Source: Mycolicibacterium chubuense NBB4
GTDB lineage: Bacteria; Actinomycetota; Actinomycetes; Mycobacteriales; Mycobacteriaceae
DNA length: 64,000 nucleotides
Reading direction: 5' to 3'
Assembly: GCF_000266905.1 (NCBI RefSeq)
Contig: NC_018027.1
Location: 5,084,001 to 5,148,000, forward strand
Part shown: positions 45,776-54,301 of the stretch, one piece after another
Position numbering within the stretch: the first letter of the stretch is position 1
How the letters are laid out: each line of letters begins with the position of its first letter
Notes under the pieces: generated by a model
Seen by the model: only the letters and a program-made list of their open reading frames with translations
Told to the model about the DNA's origin: nothing
The model's database searches: none
Translations under genes and position numbers: made by a program

Positions 45776-48024
45776 GGATATTCGACCTTCACGGTCATCG
45801 GCGGTTTGCCCGGTTCGGACGCCTCGCGTTCCAGCGCCACCAGTGCGACCGCCCTGGCGTGATAGCGCGCCGAGATCGACTCGTCGGTGCCACCGGTGAA
45901 GATCGGCACCGGCGCCATGCCCTTGGCGTGACGCGCGGCGTTCTTGCCCAGTTCGCGGTACATCCTCGCCGTGAGCAGCGGTGCGACACTGAACAGCTCG
46001 AGGTTCGCCAGCGGCGCCAGGTCGCGGCGGTGGATCAGGGCGGTTCCCTTGCCCTGCAATCCGATTCCGATCCCGGAGCCCGAGAGGCGGGCAGCGGTGA
46101 GGCCGATGAGCCCGACGTCGATGGTGGAGCGCACGCGCACCGTCCTCGCGACGCAGCCCTCCTCCTCGAGGCCGGCCGAGATCTGGCGCAGCACTTCACC
46201 GATCGTGAGACCGCACAGACTGAGCCACACCGTGTCACCCCACGCCGGTGACAGCCCGATGCACACCTCGCGCGGATCGCTTCCCTGCCGCGCCTCCTCG
46301 ATGTCGGTGACGACGACGTGCCCGCGGTGCTCGACCTGGTCGGCCGTCAGTTCGGCACTGCTGCGCGCCTGCCGGATCGCGTCGATCTCGGCGCGCCGCT
46401 GCTCGGTGAGCGCGTAACCCGTTGCCGGACCGGCATAGTCGTTGGGGTCGGTCAGCTTGGACAGCACGCGGAACTGATCGTCGAAGATCGCCGACGTCTG
46501 CAGCTGGTCGCCGCGCAGACGCTCCCGGGTCAGCGTCGTGATGGCCTCGGCCTCCTCGACGTAGCCGGTGCGGTGCAACGATGCGATCACGTCGAACACC
46601 GTCAGCTGTCTGGCCTCGATCGAGGCCGCCGCCTCGGCCACCATCTTGGGATGCCCGGCCGGCAGGTCACGCGATCCGTTGGCGGACACGACTTCTTCGA
46701 CGCGGGAGTCGTCGTAGTCGGCCAGTCCGAGGTCGCGGTAGACGGCCTGGACCGCGGTCGCGGCACGGCGGCGCACGGCTTCCAGACGTTCGGGTGACAC
46801 CGTGCGCAGGCCTCCGTCGGCACCCCAATCCCGTTGCAGCACCAGGAAGTCGTCCATGTCGTCGGAGTTGAAGTTCGACAGCGCGAACGCGTTGTCGTAG
46901 CGCGGAATCGAACCGAACCCGGAGAAGATGAAGTCGGCTCCGGCGAGCAGCACGGGCAGGGTGTGGGCACTGCGCCGGATGTCGGACTCGGAGATCAGGT
47001 TGTCGTTGCCCGCGCAGGACTCGAGGTCGCGCATCATCACCATCAGGTTCTCGGCGAGCAACTCTTTCATGCCCTCGGGCACCGACGCCACCACGCCCAC
47101 GCCGTCGATGCCGCCGTTCTGCACACCCTGGGAGCCCAGTGCGCGCGCCAGCGACACGCACCGCGACTCCAGATACAGGATCGAGCACTTCTCCGCCGCG
47201 CCCATCAGCACCTCGGCGCCGCCGCCGCTCGTCACGCGCATCTTCAGCCCGCGCGAGGCGTACGCCGACGTCAGGATCGCCTTGCTGAACGGGGTGTCGT
47301 CGCCGTCGACGAAAACCTGCTCGGTGCCGTAGATCGAGATGGTTTCGGCATAACTGGTCAGTCCGCGCAGGCCGAGTCGCAGCTCGAGCGCCTCCTCGAT
47401 GGAGCACTGTGCCATCGCACCGGGCGTGCCGACCTGCGAACCGATCAGCAGCGCGACCGCGTTCGACGGCGCGTCGCCCAGCACCGGCACCGTCGTCTCG
47501 ACTTCGCGGAAGCCGTACGCGACGGCGCTGGCCGCGTCCGCGGCGATGAGCAGCGGGTCGTCGAGCTGATTGGTGACGTGCGCCTGATTGCTCGGGGTCC
47601 GGCGGGCACGCATCTTGGCCATCGCCATCTGCATCTCCACCGGGGACATCAGCGCGACCACACGGGCCAGCTTCGCGGGGGTGGTACCGCCGATCAGCCG
47701 AACCACCTCCGCCCGAGGCACATTGACATCGACGGCCATCCGGGCCAGCGCCGCGTCGTCGAGAGCCATCGCCTCCTCGGCGACCGCGAGATCGATCCCG
47801 TACCGGGCGATGAACTCGTCGATGACGTCGAACTCGGCGGCGCCTTTGCCGTCGAGTTCTGTGACATAGGGCCCACCGTCACCCCACTGAACGACCAGCG
47901 ACGGGGAGGGGTCATGGGAGCTGTGCATCGCGACGAGCCCGAGGCCCGGGTCGGCGACGCTGAACCCGTCGAGGTTGACCGGTTTCGAGTTCAGAACCCG
48001 AAACCGGCCCAACTCGTCTGCCAA
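45772..48024 (-). CDS. B12-dependent diol dehydratase, fused large and medium subunits
   Basis: A 750-residue fusion: residues 1-555 match PduC and ~565-750 match the PduD core (GLTIGEVLRQISAGLEEEGC, LSGSGIGIGLQGKGTALIHR, ARYHARAVALVAL). It makes an aldehyde from a vicinal diol by adenosylcobalamin radical chemistry. Residues matching Klebsiella oxytoca Gln141, His143, Glu170, Glu221, Gln296, Asp335 and Ser362 are all kept at a constant +6 offset (Q147, H149, E176, E227, Q302, D341, S368). The two residues near the substrate C3 end differ: Ser301 becomes Asp307 and Gln336 becomes Asn342. No encapsulation helix is present. The gene lies 9 bases after the APC permease. Confidence 0.93.
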   Translation of the reverse strand: MADELGRFRVLNSKPVNLDGFSVADPGLGLVAMHSSHDPSPSLVVQWGDGGPYVTELDGKGAAEFDVIDEFIARYGIDLAVAEEAMALDDAALARMAVDVNVPRAEVVRLIGGTTPAKLARVVALMSPVEMQMAMAKMRARRTPSNQAHVTNQLDDPLLIAADAASAVAYGFREVETTVPVLGDAPSNAVALLIGSQVGTPGAMAQCSIEEALELRLGLRGLTSYAETISIYGTEQVFVDGDDTPFSKAILTSAYASRGLKMRVTSGGGAEVLMGAAEKCSILYLESRCVSLARALGSQGVQNGGIDGVGVVASVPEGMKELLAENLMVMMRDLESCAGNDNLISESDIRRSAHTLPVLLAGADFIFSGFGSIPRYDNAFALSNFNSDDMDDFLVLQRDWGADGGLRTVSPERLEAVRRRAATAVQAVYRDLGLADYDDSRVEEVVSANGSRDLPAGHPKMVAEAAASIEARQLTVFDVIASLHRTGYVEEAEAITTLTRERLRGDQLQTSAIFDDQFRVLSKLTDPNDYAGPATGYALTEQRRAEIDAIRQARSSAELTADQVEHRGHVVVTDIEEARQGSDPREVCIGLSPAWGDTVWLSLCGLTIGEVLRQISAGLEEEGCVARTVRVRSTIDVGLIGLTAARLSGSGIGIGLQGKGTALIHRRDLAPLANLELFSVAPLLTARMYRELGKNAARHAKGMAPVPIFTGGTDESISARYHARAVALVALEREASEPGKPPMTVKVEYP

Positions 48025-48033
48025 GAAGGCCTC

Positions 48034-49575
48034 CTAGTCGCGGATCTCGTTGTCTTCGTAGACGATCCGGCCGATCAGCTCGTAGCGGTCCTTGTCCCTG
48101 AACTTGAAGTACAGCGCGAGGAGAGCACCGAATGCGAACACCCCGACCACGATCCACGGTGTCAGCTTGAACAGCAACGTGCCCGACGCAGCGCCGGCTG
48201 CGGCGTCCTTGTGCTCCCACAGCAGATACACCACGTAGAGCATCCCGATACCGCCGAGCAGCGGCGCCAGGAACGTCTTGAACCAGTGTGCGCTGGACGG
48301 ATGGTTCTTGTGGAAGTGGAAATACGCGACGACGGAGAAGGCACAGAGCGACTGCACGATCAAGATCGCCATCGTGCCGAGGATCGCGAGCAGCGTGTAC
48401 ATGTGGATGTACGGATCCATGCCGGCGAAGAAGAACGCCAGGATCAGCACCAGAGTGATGCCCGTCTGCACGAACGACGCGATGTGCGGCGAGCCGTGAT
48501 GCTTGTGGGTGGCGCCGAGCGTCTTCTGCAGACCGGCGTGCAGGCCCTCGCGCCCCATCGCGTACAGGTAGCGCGACGCGCAGTTGTGGAATGCCATGCC
48601 GCAGGCGAACGAACCCGTCACCAGCAGGATGTTGAACAGCGTGATCGCCCACTCGCCGTAGGTGCTTCGCACCGGGCCGAAGAAGATCTCCGAGGACGTG
48701 TCGGCGCTCTGCGCCAGGTCGACGGCCTGCTTCGGGCCGGTGCCGGCAATCGCCATCCAGGAGACCAGGACGTAGAAGATGCCGACGCCGAGAACGGCGA
48801 TCATCGTGGCCCGCGGGATGATCTTCTTGGGGTCCTTGGACTCCTCGCCGTACATCGCGGTCGACTCGAACCCGACCCACGACCAGAACGCGAAGAACAG
48901 GCCGAGGCCGGCACTGGCACCCGCGATCGCGGCCGGTTGGAACGCGCCGACCGGATTGAGGATCTGCCCCACGGCGAACCCGTCCGGACCGCCGCCCTTG
49001 ACGGCCACCGCGATCGCGCCGAGCGACAGCATCACGATCTCGGTGATCAGGAACACCCCGAGCACCTTCGCCGTCAGGTTCACGTCGAAGTAGGTCAGGA
49101 TGCAGTTCAGCGTGAGCATCAGCAGCGCGGGGATCAGCCAGTGGACGTGGATGCCCAGCTGGCTGTCGAACAGGTTCTGGAAGAAGAACGCGAAGATGCC
49201 GATCAGCGATCCTTCGAACACGACGTAAGCCATCGTGATGATCAGGCCGCTGGCCATGCCGATCACCCGGCCCAGGCCGTGGGAGATGTACCCGTAGAAG
49301 GCGCCGGTGGAGGTGATGTGCTTGGCCATGGTGGCGTAGCCGATCGCGAACAAGCCCAGCACGATCGTGGCCACGAGGTAGCCGGCCGGTGCGTGCGCGC
49401 CGTTTCCGAAGCCGACGGCGATCGGCACGTTGCCGACCATCGCCGTGATCGGCGCGGCGGTGGCGACCGCCATGAAGATGACGCCGAAGGTGCCTACGGC
49501 GTTGCGCTTGAGTCGTTGGACGGAGTCTGTGGATTTCTGCTGGCCGGGGGCCAGGGTTGTGGGGTCGTCAGTCAT
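48034..49575 (-). CDS. APC-superfamily amino acid/amine permease
   Basis: A 513-residue transporter with about 12-13 membrane helices (first: LKRNAVGTFGVIFMAVATAA; GFGNGAHAPAGYLVATIVLG next). The GAFYGYISHGLGR and FAFWSWVGFESTAMYGEESK segments are APC signatures. RMM microcompartment loci usually include such a permease for the amino-alcohol substrate. Here it is the first gene of the dehydratase operon, divergent from the shell genes. The SD GGGAGG precedes the ATG. The substrate is probably an amine or amino alcohol; an amino acid cannot be excluded. Confidence 0.9.
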   Translation of the reverse strand: MTDDPTTLAPGQQKSTDSVQRLKRNAVGTFGVIFMAVATAAPITAMVGNVPIAVGFGNGAHAPAGYLVATIVLGLFAIGYATMAKHITSTGAFYGYISHGLGRVIGMASGLIITMAYVVFEGSLIGIFAFFFQNLFDSQLGIHVHWLIPALLMLTLNCILTYFDVNLTAKVLGVFLITEIVMLSLGAIAVAVKGGGPDGFAVGQILNPVGAFQPAAIAGASAGLGLFFAFWSWVGFESTAMYGEESKDPKKIIPRATMIAVLGVGIFYVLVSWMAIAGTGPKQAVDLAQSADTSSEIFFGPVRSTYGEWAITLFNILLVTGSFACGMAFHNCASRYLYAMGREGLHAGLQKTLGATHKHHGSPHIASFVQTGITLVLILAFFFAGMDPYIHMYTLLAILGTMAILIVQSLCAFSVVAYFHFHKNHPSSAHWFKTFLAPLLGGIGMLYVVYLLWEHKDAAAGAASGTLLFKLTPWIVVGVFAFGALLALYFKFRDKDRYELIGRIVYEDNEIRD

Positions 49576-49632
49576 CTACTCGGTACCTCCCAAAGCGGGG
49601 CGTAAGTGCAGTCCAGCCCGTACCTGGGCGCC

Positions 49633-49654
49633 ACTGTGGTCTAGACCACAGTGC
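49633..49654 (+). promoter_or_regulatory. 22-bp perfect palindrome, GntR/HutC operator 1
   Basis: Half-site CACTGTGGTCT followed directly by its reverse complement; the core TGGTCTAGACCA is the classical HutC-subfamily GntR operator. It lies 58 bases upstream of the permease start and 126 upstream of the aminotransferase start. Confidence 0.8.
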
Positions 49655-49669
49655 TGGACCTGAGCCATA

Positions 49670-49684
49670 TTGGCACTACCAATT
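49670..49684 (+). promoter_or_regulatory. GntR/HutC operator 2
   Basis: ATTGGCACTACCAAT, an inverted repeat with the same TTGG-N5-CCAA spacing as the site before gntR at 56784-56800. Confidence 0.65.
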
Positions 49685-49713
49685 CAGCTTCGCAAGGGGA
49701 ACATCGAACCTAT

Positions 49714-49742
49714 TGACACAAATGGTTGGACCTTTTACGTTG
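49714..49742 (+). promoter_or_regulatory. Promoter of the microcompartment operon with operator 3 in the spacer
   Basis: TTGACA (49714-49719), a 17-base spacer, then TACGTT (49737-49742). The spacer contains TGGTTGGACC (GGT-TGG-ACC at 49725-49733), a GntR-like half-site pair, placed to block RNA polymerase. An SD GGGAG follows before GTG 49780. Confidence 0.65.
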
Positions 49743-49779
49743 AGGGCACGCGCCCCGCCGACCAACGACAGGGAGTTTC

Positions 49780-51060
49780 GTGTACGACTACGGCACGTTC
49801 TCGTTCGATTCCAAGGCACAGGTGCTGGAGCGGGCGAAGGAATACTGGAACCCGGACAAGACCCAGTTCTGGACCGACTCCGGCGTCGACCTCGTCATCG
49901 ACCGCCGACAGGACTACTTCCTGTGGGACATGAGCGGTCGGCGCCTGATCGACATGCATCTCAACGGCGGCACCTACAACCTCGGACACCGCAATCCCGA
50001 ACTGGTGCAAGCGATCACCGAGGGAATGCAGTACTTCGACGTCGGCAACCACCACTTCCCGTCCGTCGCCCGCACGGCGCTGGCGCAGAAGCTCGTCGAG
50101 TCCGCCCCGGCGTCGCTGACCAAGGTGGCGTTCGGCTCCGGCGGCGGCGAGGCCATCGACATCGCGCTCAAGAGCGCACGCCATGCCATGCAGCGCCGCA
50201 AGATCGTCTCGATCGTCAAGGCCTACCACGGTCACACCGGATTGGCCGTCGCCACCGGCGACGACCGGTTCGCCAAGTTGTTCCTCGCCGACCGGCCCGA
50301 CGAATTCGTCCAGGTCCCGTTCGGCGACGTCGACGCGATGGAGCAGGCGCTGCGCGGGCGCGACGTCGCCGCCGTCATCATGGAGACCATCCCGGCGACG
50401 TACGGATTCCCTCTGCCGCCAATCGGTTACCTGGAAGCGGTCAAGGATCTGTGCGAGCGCTACGACGCGCTCTACATCGCCGACGAGGTGCAGACCGGGC
50501 TCATGCGCACCGGCGAGATGTGGGCCATCACCAAGCACGGCATCGAACCCGACATCATGGTCACCGGCAAGGGACTCTCGGGCGGCATGTACCCGATCAC
50601 CGCGGCACTGCTCAGCGACCGCGCGGCCAAATGGCTCGAACAGGACGGCTTCGGCCACATCTCCACGTTCGGCGGCGCAGAACTGGGCTGCGTCGCGGCC
50701 ATCAAGACACTTGAGATCACCAGCCGACCCGAGGTGCGCTCCTCGGTGCACTACATCGCCGAGATCTTCTCCGAAGGACTGACCCGCATTCAGGCCGACT
50801 ACCCGGACTGGTTCGTCGGCATCCGGCAGAACGGTGTCGTCATCGGCCTCGAGTTCGACCACCCCGAGGGCGCCAAGTTCGTCATGCGCGAGCTCTACCA
50901 GAACGGGGTGTGGGCGATCTTCTCGACGCTGGATCCCCGTGTGCTGCAATTCAAACCGGGCCTGCTGCTGGGCCGCGAACTCTGCGAGGACGTCCTCGAC
51001 CGGGTCGAGGTCGCCGTCGGACGGGCACAGCAGGCCGCTACCGGACGGAGAAAGCCGTGA
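49780..51060 (+). CDS. Class III aminotransferase family enzyme (amino-alcohol-phosphate phospho-lyase)
   Basis: A 426-residue PLP enzyme of fold-type I, subgroup II. Motifs: YFLWDMSGRRLIDMHLNGGT, GSGGGEAIDIALKSARHAM, KAYHGHTGLAVATGDDRF, ADEVQTGLMRTGEM (Asp on the pyridine N), and the Schiff-base Lys in IMVTGKGLSGGMYPI. In RMM loci this enzyme is thought to eliminate phosphate and ammonia from phospho-1-amino-2-propanol to give propionaldehyde. It starts at GTG 49780 and is first in the shell operon. No clear encapsulation helix is seen at either end. Confidence 0.88.
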   Translation: MYDYGTFSFDSKAQVLERAKEYWNPDKTQFWTDSGVDLVIDRRQDYFLWDMSGRRLIDMHLNGGTYNLGHRNPELVQAITEGMQYFDVGNHHFPSVARTALAQKLVESAPASLTKVAFGSGGGEAIDIALKSARHAMQRRKIVSIVKAYHGHTGLAVATGDDRFAKLFLADRPDEFVQVPFGDVDAMEQALRGRDVAAVIMETIPATYGFPLPPIGYLEAVKDLCERYDALYIADEVQTGLMRTGEMWAITKHGIEPDIMVTGKGLSGGMYPITAALLSDRAAKWLEQDGFGHISTFGGAELGCVAAIKTLEITSRPEVRSSVHYIAEIFSEGLTRIQADYPDWFVGIRQNGVVIGLEFDHPEGAKFVMRELYQNGVWAIFSTLDPRVLQFKPGLLLGRELCEDVLDRVEVAVGRAQQAATGRRKP

Positions 51061-52619
51061 CCGGCGAAAATCTCGTGCCCCACGCGGGCCAGCTTCTCGA
51101 GCGGGCGCATTTCGCCGCGGCCGCCTTCTCCGACTACGACCAGGCCTCGGTCGCACGGATCGTCGAGGCCGTCGCCGAGGCCGGCCACCGCAACGCCGAG
51201 CGGTTCGCCGCGGCCGCCGTCGCCGAGACGCAGATGGGCGTGGTCGACCACAAGATCGTCAAGAACCGGGCCTGCTCGCGCGGCATCGTCGACTTCTACC
51301 GCGACCAGGACTACGTGAGCCCACGGATCGACTCGGCCCGCAAGATCGTCGAGATCCCCCGGCCCGCAGGGGTCGTGCTGGCTCTGACACCCACGACCAA
51401 CCCGGTGTCGACGGTGTACTTCAAGGTGATCCTCGCGATGATGACCCGCAACGCCGTCGTGGTCGCTCCTCATCCTCGGGCCAAGCAGTGCTCGGCCGAT
51501 GCGGCCCGGGTGCTCGCCGAGGCGGCCGCCACCGCCGGCGCGCCGGACGGCATCATCCAGGTGATCGACGAGCCGTCCATCCCCCTGGTCGAGGCGCTGA
51601 TGGCCGACGAGCGCACCGACGTCATCGTCGCCACCGGCGGCACCGGTGTGGTGCGTGCTGCGTACTCCTCGGGCAACCCGGCGCTCGGTGTGGGCCCCGG
51701 CAACGTCCCGGTGCTCGTCGACGCCACCGCAGACGTCGAGGCCGCCGCCCGGCGCATCGTCGACAGCAAGGCCTTCGACAACTCCGTGCTGTGCACCAAC
51801 GAGTCGGTGCTGATCGTCGAAGAGGCCGTCGCCGCCAGGCTGCGCAGCGCACTCACCCGCCACGGTGCCCACATCCTCGACGAGGATGCCGCACTTCGCT
51901 TGCGCGAGTTCATGTTCCCCGGCGGCGCACTGAACACCGAGGTGGTGGGACGCGACGCGTCGTGGATCGCCGAACGCATCGGCCTGCGGGTGACACCCAA
52001 GACCCGGGTGTTGATCGCGCCGTTCACCGACGTGATCGGTGAAGAGGTGCTGACCCACGAGAAGCTGTCCCCGGTCCTGGGCATGACCACCGTCGCCGAC
52101 GCCAGACGCGGCATCCGGGCCGCCCGCGCCGTCGTGCGCATCGCCGGCGCAGGACATTCGGCGGCGATCCACAGCGAGGATCCCGCGACCATCACCGACT
52201 TCGCGGCCCAGGTGCCGGTGCTGCGTGTGGCGGTCAACGTCGGCAACAGCACCGGCAGCTCCGGGCTGGACACCAACCTCGCGCCGTCAATGACGATCGG
52301 CACGGGCTTCGTCGGCCGCAGTTCGATCGGTGAGAACCTGCAGCCCGACAACCTGATCAACTGGACGCGTATCGCCTACAACAGCGACGCGGGCGTGCCG
52401 ATGGCCAACTTCGCGGGGCTGTCCCCGTGGCGCTCACCCGCCGGCCCGGTGCCCGCTTATCCGCGGGCGTCCAACGACACGGCCGCTGCACCCGCGCCGG
52501 CCGTCCGCACCGTCAGTCGGGCACCTGCACGCCGCAACGGCGACCCTGGCATCGAGGCGCTGCGCGCCGAGTTGCGTGCGCTGGTGGCCGAAGAACTCGC
52601 ACAGTTGATCAAGAGGTGA
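51057..52619 (+). CDS. CoA-acylating propionaldehyde dehydrogenase with C-terminal encapsulation peptide
   Basis: A 520-residue aldehyde dehydrogenase of the PduP/EutE group, converting aldehyde, NAD+ and CoA to acyl-CoA. The catalytic Cys is in [37 protein letters not shown] and [13 protein letters not shown] are family motifs. After the catalytic domain a Pro/Ala linker (~residues 466-497) leads to an amphipathic helix, [20 protein letters not shown], ending the protein, the standard encapsulation peptide that binds shell proteins. GTG 51057 overlaps the aminotransferase stop by 4 bases. Confidence 0.93.
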   Translation: MTGENLVPHAGQLLERAHFAAAAFSDYDQASVARIVEAVAEAGHRNAERFAAAAVAETQMGVVDHKIVKNRACSRGIVDFYRDQDYVSPRIDSARKIVEIPRPAGVVLALTPTTNPVSTVYFKVILAMMTRNAVVVAPHPRAKQCSADAARVLAEAAATAGAPDGIIQVIDEPSIPLVEALMADERTDVIVATGGTGVVRAAYSSGNPALGVGPGNVPVLVDATADVEAAARRIVDSKAFDNSVLCTNESVLIVEEAVAARLRSALTRHGAHILDEDAALRLREFMFPGGALNTEVVGRDASWIAERIGLRVTPKTRVLIAPFTDVIGEEVLTHEKLSPVLGMTTVADARRGIRAARAVVRIAGAGHSAAIHSEDPATITDFAAQVPVLRVAVNVGNSTGSSGLDTNLAPSMTIGTGFVGRSSIGENLQPDNLINWTRIAYNSDAGVPMANFAGLSPWRSPAGPVPAYPRASNDTAAAPAPAVRTVSRAPARRNGDPGIEALRAELRALVAEELAQLIKR

Positions 52620-52622
52620 CCT

Positions 52623-53228
52623 GTGGCTGAACTGCGTTCCTTCATCTTCATCGATCGTCTGCAGCCGCAGACGATGTCGTACCTGGGCACCTGGATCAAG
52701 GGCGCGCTGCCGCGCGCCGGCGTCGCCGCCCAGATCATCGAAGTCGCACCGGGACTCGACATCGAGGGTGTCACCGACGTGGCGCTCAAGCACGCCGAGG
52801 TGCAGGCCGGGGTGCTGGTCGTCGAGCGTCAGTTCGGCTACCTGGAGTTCCACGGCGAGACCGCCGCGGTCGAGGCCGCCGCCGACGCGGCGCTCGACGA
52901 ACTGGGCCGCGAGTCCGATTCGGCCACCGCACCGCAGATCTTGGCGTCGCGCATCATCTCGAGCATCGACGCCCAGCACGCATTCCTGATCAACCGCAAC
53001 AAGATCGGATCGATGGTGCTGGCCGGTGAGACGCTGTACGTGCTCGAGGTGTCCCCCGCCTCGTACGCGATCCTGGCCACCAACGAGGCCGAGAAGGCCG
53101 CGGACATCAAGGTCGTCGACTTCCGGATGATCGGCGCAACCGGGCGGGTGTACCTGTCGGGCACCGAGTCGGACATCCGTCAGGCCGCGGCCGCCGCCGA
53201 GGAGTCGCTGGCACGGAGCGTGCCGTGA
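52623..53228 (+). CDS. BMC-T shell protein with two BMC domains (paralogue A)
   Basis: A 201-residue trimer-forming shell protein. Two BMC folds: residues ~1-100 (FIFIDRLQPQTMSYLGTWIK, VLVVERQFGYLEFHG) and ~105-200 (ISSIDAQHAFLINRNKIGSM, RMIGATGRVYLSGTESD). It is clearly paralogous to the protein at 54302-54973 over the whole length. It starts at GTG 52623, 3 bases after the aldehyde dehydrogenase, and overlaps the next gene by 4 bases. Confidence 0.93.
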   Translation: MAELRSFIFIDRLQPQTMSYLGTWIKGALPRAGVAAQIIEVAPGLDIEGVTDVALKHAEVQAGVLVVERQFGYLEFHGETAAVEAAADAALDELGRESDSATAPQILASRIISSIDAQHAFLINRNKIGSMVLAGETLYVLEVSPASYAILATNEAEKAADIKVVDFRMIGATGRVYLSGTESDIRQAAAAAEESLARSVP

Positions 53229-53719
53229 GCATCGACCGCGAGGAGCTGCGCCGACTGGTCCGCGACGTGATCCGCGAGACCGTCGGCGATCTCAAAGCCG
53301 CACCGGCACCGGCACCGGCACCACCGAAGGCGTCGCCGCCGGCGCCGGCCCGGGCTCCCGAGGGGCCGGTGGCCACCGGTCCGCTCGCTGCTGACGAGAG
53401 GTCCCGCACCGACACCGTACGCATCGCCAACGACCGTGACCTCGATGTCTTCGTGCGGAACCTGTTGCGCCTCTTCGAGAATCCGAAGACCCGCGCCGAC
53501 CTGCGGCACGGCCGGCTGACGTTCCGGCTCGCCGGCGCCGAACGCGGCGGCTCCGGCTCCAGCCGCCGTGTCGAGCGCGGCGCGGTCACCGAACGCCAGA
53601 TCGCGGACATCGCCGAGGCCGGCTCGTCGCTGATCCTCGGCCCGCGCGCCGTACTCACCCCGCTGGCCCGTGAGCGCGCCCGGGCGCTGGGCGTGACCAT
53701 TCACAAGGAGCGAACATGA
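53225..53719 (+). CDS. Microcompartment-associated linker protein
   Basis: A 164-residue protein. Residues 1-25 (MSIDREELRRLVRDVIRETV) form an amphipathic helix of encapsulation-peptide type, followed by a Pro/Ala linker (APAPAPAPPKASPPAPARAP). The middle has RDLDVFVRNLLRLFENPKTR. The C-terminal ~45 residues (AVTERQIADIAEAGSSLILG, PRAVLTPLARERARALGVTI) resemble the N-terminal segment of EutQ. It has no enzyme motif. It overlaps both neighbours by 4 bases, so it is made with the shell and may link shell and cargo. I do not know a confirmed function. Confidence 0.8.
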   Translation: MSIDREELRRLVRDVIRETVGDLKAAPAPAPAPPKASPPAPARAPEGPVATGPLAADERSRTDTVRIANDRDLDVFVRNLLRLFENPKTRADLRHGRLTFRLAGAERGGSGSSRRVERGAVTERQIADIAEAGSSLILGPRAVLTPLARERARALGVTIHKERT

Positions 53720-53955
53720 TCCGAGGCACAGTCACCGGCCAGGTCTGGTCTACCCGCCGCATCGACGGCATCCCCGCCGGCGCCTTTCTCGAGGTGCAGA
53801 CCGAGAGCTCGCAGCTCATCGCGTTCGACGTGCTGGGCACCGGGGTGGGCGAGCAGGTGCTCGTCGCCCAGGGATCGGTGGCGGCGAGCTGGTTCACCGG
53901 CACTCCCCCGCCGGTCGACGCCCTGATCATCGGATCCATCGACCCCGCCGGATAG
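53716..53955 (+). CDS. BMC-P pentameric vertex protein (EutN/CcmL family)
   Basis: A 79-residue protein with the EutN/CcmL pattern: MIRGTVTGQVWSTRRIDGIP, a central ELQ-like QLIAFDVLGTGVGEQVLVAQGS and the terminal DALIIGSID. Pentamers close the vertices of the shell. The ATG overlaps the linker gene by 4 bases. Confidence 0.95.
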   Translation: MIRGTVTGQVWSTRRIDGIPAGAFLEVQTESSQLIAFDVLGTGVGEQVLVAQGSVAASWFTGTPPPVDALIIGSIDPAG

Positions 53956-53997
53956 CACTCCGGACGCCCCGCCCGACAACCGTCAGATATCACAACA

Positions 53998-54006
53998 AAG
54001 GAGAAA
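53998..54006 (+). promoter_or_regulatory. Strong ribosome binding site of BMC-H
   Basis: AAAGGAGAA ends 3 bases before ATG 54010 (core AAGGAG spaced ~7). It follows a 54-base gap, the only real spacer within the shell genes, which are otherwise overlapped. It fits the need for many more BMC-H copies than the other shell proteins. Confidence 0.6.
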
Positions 54007-54009
54007 ACC

Positions 54010-54291
<282 letters not shown>

Positions 54292-54301
54292 TCTCTCGAC
54301 G

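Noticed and set aside
46834..49605. 923-codon plus-strand open frame opposite the dehydratase and permease
   Set aside because: His/Arg/Asp-rich low-information translation without domains; antisense to genes with intact active sites.
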